Shown here: in pieces, positions 23,024-28,429 of the stretch
How the letters are laid out: every line of letters starts with the position of its first letter
Position numbering within the stretch: position 1 is the stretch's first letter
IMG/VR virus record: IMGVR_UViG_3300032285_000933
Coordinates: 1-33,297 of that record
Length of the DNA: 33,297 bases
Reading direction: 5' to 3' (one strand)
From: a virus
Notes under the pieces: model-generated
What the model was told of the DNA's origin: nothing
Database searches by the model: none
The model's input: only the letters and a program-made list of their open reading frames with translations
Position numbers and translations under genes: made by a program

Positions 23024-23163
23024 ATGATTACGAATACGAAAGGGATTATTGGCACGAACAAGATGCAATAGAAAACTTGTATAAAAATGAATTACGCAAA
23101 CACCCACATTGCCTTGATCCCGATCACCCCGGATGCGATAAGTGCGAGGATAACGATGATTGA
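23020..23163 (+). CDS. Small acidic Cys/His-containing protein
   Basis: 47 residues beginning MNDYEYERDYWHEQDAIENL and ending HPHCLDPDHPGCDKCEDNDD. The ATG overlaps the ERF stop (ATGA), and the stop overlaps the next gene by 8 nt. Three Cys and several His in the last 20 residues could bind zinc. It is highly acidic, so a DNA-mimic or protein-binding role is possible. Unknown. Confidence 0.65.
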   Translation: MNDYEYERDYWHEQDAIENLYKNELRKHPHCLDPDHPGCDKCEDNDD

Positions 23164-23488
23164 TTCAACAATTCAACTAATGCTAGATCACGATGATGAA
23201 TTTAGCGATGAATTCATCGAATGGGTGCCTAACAACACCCACGTTGTTGATGCGTTTATACACGAAACACTAAAGATTATTCGCAAGGGATACACACATT
23301 ATTCCGGCCGCACGATCTTGGAAGTGTTAAGGCATCATTCCGCATTGAATGAAACTAATGGGCCTTGGAAATTGAATAATAACCACACGCCTTATCTATG
23401 CCGCCTATTTAGTTTATTGAATCCTAGATACGCGGATATCTTTGAATATCGCACCGTTAAAAAACCTAAATTTAGATTGGCCGCATGA
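23156..23488 (+). CDS. Conserved phage protein of unknown function
   Basis: 110 residues from ATG 23156, chosen for its 8-nt overlap with the preceding gene over an in-frame upstream start at 23087. The start is MIDSTIQLMLDHDDEFSDEF. The conserved-looking core is YTHYSGRTILEVLRHHSAL and WKLNNNHTPYLCRLFSLLNP, ending FEYRTVKKPKFR. Proteins with this core occur in many phage recombination/replication regions. The mechanism is not known. It is a soluble alpha-helical protein. Confidence 0.8.
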   Translation: MIDSTIQLMLDHDDEFSDEFIEWVPNNTHVVDAFIHETLKIIRKGYTHYSGRTILEVLRHHSALNETNGPWKLNNNHTPYLCRLFSLLNPRYADIFEYRTVKKPKFRLAA

Positions 23489-23700
23489 TGAAAAAAGTTA
23501 AACAAAAAACAAAAGAACAATTACACGAAGAAATTATGCAATTATTTGTTGGCCAAAAAATGTCAACTACATTTGAAACATTGATTGAAACAATGGTTGG
23601 TGTGTCTAATTTTATGGAGGTTGAGCCATACGATGTGATTAATATGGTTGTTGCCGAATTAAACATTTATAAGGAGATGGAAGATGGAACAACGAAGTGA
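23485..23700 (+). CDS. Small helical protein, unknown
   Basis: 71 residues. Start is at 23485 or the next Met at 23488, both overlapping the previous stop. A Lys-rich front (MMKKVKQKTKEQLHEEIMQL) leads to a helical core (TFETLIETMVGVSNFMEVEP). The end overlaps the exonuclease gene by 17 nt. It may be an accessory of the nuclease, but no motif supports that directly. Confidence 0.7.
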   Translation: MMKKVKQKTKEQLHEEIMQLFVGQKMSTTFETLIETMVGVSNFMEVEPYDVINMVVAELNIYKEMEDGTTK

Positions 23701-24292
23701 TGAATGGTTTGCCGCACGCCTTGGAAAAGTAACCGCAAGCCGCGTGGCGGATGTGATTGCAAAGACAAAGACGGGCCCAAGTGCAAGCCGCGAAAACTAC
23801 GCCACACAATTGGTTTTGGAAAGACTAACCAATAAACAAGCGGAAAGCTACACCAATGCCGCGATGCAATGGGGCACGGAAACGGAGCCAATGGCGCGGC
23901 AAGCCTATGAATTGAAACGTGGGCTATTTGTCAACGAAACCGGCTTTATGGATCACCCAACGATAGAAATGTCAGGTGCAAGCCCCGATGGCCTAGTTGG
24001 CACGGATGGGTTGATCGAGGTGAAGTGCCCAAATAGCGCCACACACATGGAAACCATGCTAACGCAAAAGGTGCCGGCTAAATACATTCCACAAATGATG
24101 TGGCAAATGGCTTGCACCGGCCGCAATTGGTGTGATTTTGTTAGCTATGATCCGCGGTTTCCGGAAAATCTACAAATATTCATTGAAAGGGTGACATACG
24201 ATCCAACGTATGTGCGGATGTTGGAATTAGAAATTACACAGTTTTTGGATGAAGTTACGAAAAAAGTTGAAACATTAAGGAAATTCAAATGA
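23684..24292 (+). CDS. YqaJ/lambda-exonuclease-like recombination nuclease
   Basis: 202 residues. N-terminal RSDEWFAARLGKVTASRVAD is the YqaJ family entry motif. MQWGTETEPMARQAYE follows. The PD-(D/E)xK core is seen as GASPDGLVG (Asp102) and LIEVKCPN (Glu112, Lys114). Such enzymes form toroids that digest 5' strands of linear duplex DNA, leaving 3' ssDNA for an annealing protein. With the ERF gene this makes an exonuclease-annealase pair like lambda Exo-Beta. It overlaps the SSB-like gene by ATGA. Confidence 0.9.
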   Translation: MEQRSDEWFAARLGKVTASRVADVIAKTKTGPSASRENYATQLVLERLTNKQAESYTNAAMQWGTETEPMARQAYELKRGLFVNETGFMDHPTIEMSGASPDGLVGTDGLIEVKCPNSATHMETMLTQKVPAKYIPQMMWQMACTGRNWCDFVSYDPRFPENLQIFIERVTYDPTYVRMLELEITQFLDEVTKKVETLRKFK

Positions 24293-24552
24293 GCAAGATA
24301 TTAAAAGAAATCAAAGTTATTAGCGGCACCTACACAAACAAAGATGGCCAACAGAAAAACCGCTATCAAAAGATTGGATCGGTGATTGACACAAAAAGCG
24401 GCCCAATGATGAAAATTGATTGCGTTCCGATCGTAAGCGGCGGATGGGATGGATGGGCCTACATGAATGATCCCGTAGAAACGCCCTACCCACAAGGCGG
24501 CCGGCCAATGGGGCGTGGGGTAAGTGCTATGGATGACGATGTGCCGTTCTAG
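24289..24552 (+). CDS. SSB-like small protein with DDDVPF tail
   Basis: 87 residues. A beta-rich front part (ILKEIKVISGTYTNKDGQQK, RYQKIGSVI, GPMMKIDCVP) resembles an OB-type strand pattern. A Gly/Pro-rich linker follows, and the tail ends AMDDDVPF. The acidic tail ending in Pro-Phe is the protein-docking tip of bacterial SSB, which recruits repair enzymes. At half the length of SSB, it may be a minimal ssDNA-binding or SSB-mimic protein. It sits directly after the exonuclease with an ATGA overlap. ssDNA binding is inferred. Confidence 0.7.
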   Translation: MSKILKEIKVISGTYTNKDGQQKNRYQKIGSVIDTKSGPMMKIDCVPIVSGGWDGWAYMNDPVETPYPQGGRPMGRGVSAMDDDVPF

Positions 24553-24561
24553 GGGCTAAGA

Positions 24562-24729
24562 ATGACTAAAGACGAAGCACTACGCCTTGCACTAGACACA
24601 CTAAAAGAAGTGCGAGAGGAAACATTTCGATTGTTGAAAAATGGTGAAAGACTTTATGCAGAAGATAAAGTGTGGTCAACTATTATTGCTATCCAAGAAG
24701 TTTTGTCGCAAGGGGACAAGAATGAGTAA
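24562..24729 (+). CDS. Small helical protein, first of a paralogous pair
   Basis: 55 residues: MTKDEALRLALDTLKEVREE and a second helix with KVWSTIIAIQEVL. It shares the opening (M-T/S-K-D/E-E-A-L-R-L-A-L) with the gene starting at 24722, which it overlaps by 8 nt. The two probably arose by duplication. The opening is frequent in short phage proteins; function unknown. Confidence 0.7.
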   Translation: MTKDEALRLALDTLKEVREETFRLLKNGERLYAEDKVWSTIIAIQEVLSQGDKNE

Positions 24730-25018
24730 AGAGGAAGCACTACGCCTTGCATTGGAGGCGTTGGAATTAGTAAGCAACGAGTTTGTCTGTAATGGCGCAC
24801 ACCATGCAAAAAAAGACAGGCATGAATGGCTTGATCCTTGTCCTATTGTTGACCGATACAAAGAAGCCATCACCGTTATTAAAGAAGCACTAGAAACAAA
24901 AGATGAGCCTGTGCAAGTATCACCGCTTGATTTTGTTGAAATGGTGATGGAGAAAGAACACTTGATTGGTCAACCAATATTTTGGTCGCAATGGCCTAAT
25001 AAGGAAAAAAACACTTGA
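24722..25018 (+). CDS. Second member of the paralogous helical pair
   Basis: 98 residues from ATG 24722; an upstream in-frame start at 24641 lies inside its neighbour and is less likely. It opens MSKEEALRLALEALELVSNE, continues with a Cys/His-containing segment (FVCNGAHHAKKDRHEWLDPC) and a helix with AITVIKEALETK, and ends with Trp-rich WSQWPNKEKNT. It is longer than its paralogue. It ends the early block; the next promoter overlaps its last codons. Unknown function. Confidence 0.7.
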   Translation: MSKEEALRLALEALELVSNEFVCNGAHHAKKDRHEWLDPCPIVDRYKEAITVIKEALETKDEPVQVSPLDFVEMVMEKEHLIGQPIFWSQWPNKEKNT

Positions 25019-25042
25019 CAAACAGAATTTGTGATATAGTTT
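25015..25042 (+). promoter_or_regulatory. Putative middle promoter
   Basis: -35 TTGACA (25015-25020) and -10 TAGTTT at 25037-25042 with a 16-bp spacer; TATAGT at 25035-25040 is closer to consensus but would leave only 14 bp. It directly precedes the hairpin at 25046, so it may serve the middle genes from 25092. Confidence 0.45.
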
Positions 25043-25045
25043 AAG

Positions 25046-25068
25046 CACTACAAAGTGTAGTGTTTTTT
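25046..25068 (+). terminator. Hairpin with T run (terminator or attenuator)
   Basis: CACTAC (25046-25051) pairs with GTAGTG (25057-25062) across a 5-nt loop and is followed by six T. It may end the early transcript. If the promoter at 25015 is active, the dyad would sit at its start site and could also act as an operator. Confidence 0.55.
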
Positions 25069-25091
25069 GCAAAGAAACAAAGGAATCAATC

Positions 25092-25430
25092 ATGGGATAT
25101 CCCAAAATGGAAAAAATGCCAATGGGCGTTAAATCATCCGATCGCACCGGCGAAAAGAAAGTTAGCGTGCCAAAAGAGGACAAAGAAAAATTTGTCCCCG
25201 GCGTGTCAGGCGAAAAAATCCCCAAGGGCGCATTGTCTAGCGATACATCGGGCGAACGCCGCAGACCGATCGAGGGCGGCGTGGGCATGGGCAAGATGGA
25301 TGGCATTGGCGGCCGTGAATCAAGCCACATGGGCAAATATGATGGCCGTTTGGGCGAAATGAAAGGTGGATCATCCGAGGCCACTTGTTATGAGCACAAG
25401 CGGATGGATCACATTCAAGATTCAATGTAA
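25092..25430 (+). CDS. Lys/Gly/Met-rich protein of unknown function
   Basis: 112 residues from ATG 25092 behind aaaggaatc. Low-complexity and hydrophilic, with repeated Ser-Asp/Thr-Gly-Glu motifs (SSDRTGEKK, SSDTSGERR, VSGEK). A C-terminal LGEMKGGSSEATCYEHKRMD follows. No domain is recognised. It is the first gene after the putative middle promoter and is followed by a GC-rich hairpin. It could be an abundant structural or DNA-binding protein, but this is uncertain. Confidence 0.65.
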   Translation: MGYPKMEKMPMGVKSSDRTGEKKVSVPKEDKEKFVPGVSGEKIPKGALSSDTSGERRRPIEGGVGMGKMDGIGGRESSHMGKYDGRLGEMKGGSSEATCYEHKRMDHIQDSM

Positions 25431-25438
25431 AGCGAAAC

Positions 25439-25462
25439 GGCCCCAAGGTGCATCGAGGGGCC
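25439..25462 (+). terminator. GC-rich hairpin after 25430, weak terminator
   Basis: GGCCCC (25439-25444) pairs with GGGGCC (25457-25462) around a 12-nt loop, followed by ATTTCTA. The stem is strong but the T run is poor, so partial termination or mRNA 3'-end protection is likely. Confidence 0.5.
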
Positions 25463-25496
25463 ATTTCTAACCACAGAAACTAAGAGGGTAGTTAAT

Positions 25497-25748
25497 ATGG
25501 CTGATGACAATTGTAAGGTATGCCGGTTTTATATTGGCCATGATTTAGGATCGTGCCGCCGATATCCCGATTACAAAACCCGTTCACAAAATGAATGGTG
25601 TGGTGAATTTGCGAAGAAACTCTCGGAGGGTGAAGCAGTTGCCGAGATTTTGCCCGAGGCTAACGCCTTGGGCGTTTTTTCCGCATTGGGCATGAATGAA
25701 CCAAAGATGCCGGCACCCAAGCGCGGGAGGCCACGGAAAAATGATTAA
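25497..25748 (+). CDS. Cys-cluster protein with C-terminal AT-hook
   Basis: 83 residues. The N-terminal half has CKVCRFYIGHDLGSCRRYP and EWCGEF: four Cys in a spacing that could bind zinc. The C-terminus PKRGRPRKND contains the core GRP of an AT-hook, which binds the minor groove of AT-rich DNA. It may therefore be a small transcription or nucleoid factor acting on late genes. The stop overlaps the GroES-like start by 8 nt. The DNA-binding role is inferred from motifs. Confidence 0.7.
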   Translation: MADDNCKVCRFYIGHDLGSCRRYPDYKTRSQNEWCGEFAKKLSEGEAVAEILPEANALGVFSALGMNEPKMPAPKRGRPRKND

Positions 25749-26016
25749 GCCACTAAGAGATAAGATATTTGTAAAGCCAATCCAACGAATCCAAAGCGAT
25801 TTGTGGATACAAACGGCCGAGGCACCCACGGTTGGGCACATAACGGCGTTAGGCGATGATGCGGTCGATCAAGGGCTAAGTGTTGGGGATAAGGTTTATT
25901 TCGGCACATTAGCCAAAGATTACAAAGACGAATATCTTAAATATCAGGAATTAAAAGACGAAAATCTAATCGTTATGTCATGGCAAGATGTATGTTTTGT
26001 GGAGGAAATGGAATGA
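25741..26016 (+). CDS. GroES-like co-chaperonin (Cpn10)
   Basis: 91 residues from ATG 25741; an upstream frame extension to 25696 is inside the previous gene. MIKPLRDKIFVKPI matches the start of GroES. GHITALGDDAV and LSVGDKVYFG match the central barrel, and NLIVMSWQDVCFVE matches the C-terminal strand. The mobile loop region (RIQSDLWIQTAEA) is about five residues shorter than in GroES, with LWI in place of IVL. T4 gp31 and related phage co-chaperonins alter host GroEL to fold the coat protein. Here it may do the same for the coat encoded 6 kb downstream. No GroEL gene is present. Confidence 0.8.
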   Translation: MIKPLRDKIFVKPIQRIQSDLWIQTAEAPTVGHITALGDDAVDQGLSVGDKVYFGTLAKDYKDEYLKYQELKDENLIVMSWQDVCFVEEME

Positions 26017-26171
26017 AAACAGGTTTGTACGCCAACATTCATGCTAAACAGGAACGGATCAAGCGGGAAAAAGCCGCGGGTGAGCCGGTTGAAAAGATGC
26101 GCAAGCCCGGCACCAAGGGCGCACCAACCGCCGCCGCATTTAAACAATCCGCAAAGACGGCCAAAAAATGA
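26013..26171 (+). CDS. Small basic conserved phage protein
   Basis: 52 residues from ATG 26013, which overlaps the GroES-like stop (ATGA). MKTGLYANIHAKQERIKREK, then KMRKPGTKGAPTAAAF and KQSAKTAKK. This short Lys-rich protein, with the KPGTKGAPTA motif, recurs next to terminase genes in many podoviruses and siphoviruses. Possibly a minor virion or DNA-condensing protein; the actual role is unknown. Confidence 0.75.
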   Translation: MKTGLYANIHAKQERIKREKAAGEPVEKMRKPGTKGAPTAAAFKQSAKTAKK

Positions 26172-26440
26172 AAGCACACGATAAACCAATCCCACATAAG
26201 ACAACGGGCAAGGGCAAAACCTACAACCCAACAGAATCAGGCGCGGGAATGACGGCCAAGGGGCGTGCGGAATACAATGCCAAAAACGGATCAAACCTAA
26301 AGGCACCGGCACCCAACCCAAAGACTGAAAAGGATAAAGGCCGCAAAGCATCATTTTGTGCCCGCATGGAGGGTGTGGTTAAAAACGCCAAAGGCCCCGC
26401 CGAAAGGGCGAAAGCATCATTAAAGAATTGGAATTGTTAA
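26168..26440 (+). CDS. Basic conserved phage protein (DUF6321-like)
   Basis: 90 residues starting at an ATGA overlap. A basic Gly/Lys-rich front (HKTTGKGKTYNPTESGAGMT, KGRAEYNAKNGSNLK) leads to GRKASFCARMEGVV and a C-terminal ASLKNWNC. The ending with a terminal Cys resembles a phage family recorded as a domain of unknown function. It lies just upstream of the packaging genes. A virion role is plausible but unproven. Confidence 0.75.
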   Translation: MKAHDKPIPHKTTGKGKTYNPTESGAGMTAKGRAEYNAKNGSNLKAPAPNPKTEKDKGRKASFCARMEGVVKNAKGPAERAKASLKNWNC

Positions 26441-26443
26441 GCC

Positions 26444-26659
26444 ATGAATAAAATGGATTTTTTAGTCAATGAGGTAGAATTTTTAACTTCAGTTGGCACA
26501 CAATTAGAATTATCAATTGATCGACTACAAGAACAAAGATACGAAATTGCAAGAAGAATAGAAGAAAACACACAAAAACGATTAAAACTTGTAAATGGTC
26601 TTCTTAAAAAACGTAAAGCAACCGTAGTAACAGTTGGAGAAATCAATGCCACTCATTAA
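26444..26659 (+). CDS. Small coiled-coil protein before the terminase genes
   Basis: 71 residues beginning MNKMDFLVNEVEFLTSVGTQ. The middle is a continuous amphipathic coil (LELSIDRLQEQRYEIARRIE), followed by a basic helix (LLKKRKATV). It overlaps the next small gene by 14 nt. Codon use is more AT-rich than in its neighbours. No homologous family is recognised. Confidence 0.65.
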   Translation: MNKMDFLVNEVEFLTSVGTQLELSIDRLQEQRYEIARRIEENTQKRLKLVNGLLKKRKATVVTVGEINATH

Positions 26660-26792
26660 ATCAATCAAACCACAAGCATTCAAAAAAAACATTGAGGCAG
26701 AGATCAAGGCTGGCAAGCCAATCAAACAGGCGGTGGCCATAGCCTATTCGGAAAAACGCGAGGCCGCCAAAGCAAAGGCGAAAAAGAAATGA
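26646..26792 (+). CDS. Very small basic phage protein
   Basis: 48 residues beginning MPLIKSIKPQAFKKNIEAEI, with AGKPIKQAVAIAYSEKREAA and a poly-Lys/Ala tail. The pattern P-x-K-Q-A-V-A-I-A-x-S is familiar from short phage proteins upstream of terminases. It overlaps both neighbours (14 nt upstream, 4 nt with the small terminase). Possibly DNA-binding because of its charge; function unknown. Confidence 0.7.
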   Translation: MPLIKSIKPQAFKKNIEAEIKAGKPIKQAVAIAYSEKREAAKAKAKKK

Positions 26793-27181
26793 CGGCCGGC
26801 CGCCCAACGCTATATGATCCCGCCTATTGCGATAGGGTGTTGGAATTGGGCGCATTGGGCAAAAGTGTAGAACAAATTTCTACACATTTAGGTGTTTCGT
26901 TAAGAACAATGTATACATGGCGCGATGCACATCCGGAATTTTTGCACGCCTTGGAAGAAGCCAAGGTAGCGGAACAAACGTGGTGGGAAGAACAGGCACA
27001 GGCATATATGCTAGAACACAAGGATGGGGCCAAGCTAAACGCAAGTATTTGGTCACGATCAATGGCCGCACGCTTTCCAAAGAAATATCGTGAATCGGTT
27101 AAACAAGAAATCACCGGTGAAAATGGCGCACCATTGCTAACAAACATTGCGGTGACGTTTGTAAGCCCAAATGGAAGCTAA
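26789..27181 (+). CDS. terS: Terminase small subunit
   Basis: 130 residues. The N-terminal part (MTAGRPTLYDPAYCDRVLEL, then KSVEQISTHLGVSLRTMYTW) is a helix-turn-helix as in phage DNA-packaging small subunits. The following AHPEFLHALEEAKVAEQTWW helix probably drives ring formation. The C-terminus (KQEITGENGAPL) is the usual flexible tail contacting the large subunit. It recognises the packaging site on phage DNA. It overlaps the large-subunit start by 11 nt. Confidence 0.85.
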   Translation: MTAGRPTLYDPAYCDRVLELGALGKSVEQISTHLGVSLRTMYTWRDAHPEFLHALEEAKVAEQTWWEEQAQAYMLEHKDGAKLNASIWSRSMAARFPKKYRESVKQEITGENGAPLLTNIAVTFVSPNGS

Positions 27182-28427
27182 TATTGAATTCCCGCTAAAA
27201 CTACAATGCCTATTCCAATCGGCGCGTTATAAAGTGCTTTGGGGAGGGCGAGGCGGGGCTAAATCGTGGGGTATTGCCCGCGCCCTATTGATCATTGGTG
27301 CCAACAAGGCCACACGCGTGTTATGCGCACGGGAATTCCAAACATCCATTAGGGATTCCGTTCACAAGCTACTTTGCGATCAAATCGGCGCAATGGGCCT
27401 AACGGATTTCTATGAAATCACCGATCGAACAATCCGCGGCAAGAATGGATCGGAATTTAATTTTGTTGGCCTAAAAAATAATGTGGCCAATGTGAAAAGC
27501 TATGAGGGCGTGGATATTTGTTGGGTCGAGGAGGCGCAATCGGTTAGCGGCCGATCATGGGCCACATTGATCCCAACGATACGAAAAGAACAATCCGAAA
27601 TATGGGTTTCATTCAATCCGGAATTGGAAAGTGATGAAACTTACCAACGATTCGTGTTGCACCCGCCGGAAAATGCTATTGTGCAAAAGATCAATTGGTC
27701 TGATAACCCTTGGTTTCCGGATGTATTGCGACAAGAAAAGGATGCGCTAAAGAATCGTGATCCGGAGGCTTACAACATGGTTTGGGAGGGGATTTGCCGC
27801 CAAACCGTGGATGGTGCCATCTTTGCCAAGGAAATCCAATTGGCGGATTTGGAGGAAAGAATTGGCAAGGTGCCATACGATGCAACCAAACCCGTTCACG
27901 TTGTCTTTGACCTTGGATGGGCGGATGCCACGGCATTGTGGTTTGTGCAATTCATTGGAATGGAAACGCGCCTAATCCGCTATTTTGAAACATCACAGGA
28001 AACAATTAGCGCCATATTGGCCAAAATGCAAACGTTTGGCTATGTGTTTGACACACTATGGTTGCCACATGATGCGGAAAATAAGACTTTGGCGGCCGCG
28101 GGGCGATCAATTGAGGAAATAGTGCGGGCGGCGGGGTATAAGACGCGGATTATTCCACGCACGCCAATTGTGGATTCAATCAACGCGGCACGCACAATTT
28201 TTAGAAATTGTTGGTTTGATAGAATAAATTGCGATGATGGGCTACAATGCCTTAGACACTATCGTTATGAGGTTGATCCGGATACAAAACAGTTTAGCCG
28301 CACGCCCTTGCATGATCAGTATTCGCACGGTGCGGATGCGTTTAGAATGTTGGGGTTGATGATCCAAGAGCCGAAGAAATTGGTAGTGAAAAAACCCGTT
28401 TATGAACCCGCAAATTGGATGGGATGA
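27171..28427 (+). CDS. terL: Terminase large subunit, PBSX/Terminase_3-like
   Basis: 418 residues. The ATPase domain has the Walker A-type loop LWGGRGGAKSWG (residues 23-34) and Walker B DICWVEEAQ. An adenine-binding/coupling region follows, with WVSFNPE. The RNaseH-like nuclease part has VVFDLGWADATALW, WLPHDAENKTL and SHGADAFRMLG, whose acidic residues would hold two metals. The enzyme translocates DNA into the procapsid through the portal and cuts it. The stop lies 2 bp before the preferred portal start. Confidence 0.93.
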   Translation: MEANIEFPLKLQCLFQSARYKVLWGGRGGAKSWGIARALLIIGANKATRVLCAREFQTSIRDSVHKLLCDQIGAMGLTDFYEITDRTIRGKNGSEFNFVGLKNNVANVKSYEGVDICWVEEAQSVSGRSWATLIPTIRKEQSEIWVSFNPELESDETYQRFVLHPPENAIVQKINWSDNPWFPDVLRQEKDALKNRDPEAYNMVWEGICRQTVDGAIFAKEIQLADLEERIGKVPYDATKPVHVVFDLGWADATALWFVQFIGMETRLIRYFETSQETISAILAKMQTFGYVFDTLWLPHDAENKTLAAAGRSIEEIVRAAGYKTRIIPRTPIVDSINAARTIFRNCWFDRINCDDGLQCLRHYRYEVDPDTKQFSRTPLHDQYSHGADAFRMLGLMIQEPKKLVVKKPVYEPANWMG

Positions 28428-28429
28428 AT

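Noticed and set aside
25011-25045. Fourth Cro-type operator at the middle promoter
   Set aside because: The TTGACA resembles the O3 promoter, but the 20-bp dyad does not match TTGTNTAGTNNACTANACAA.
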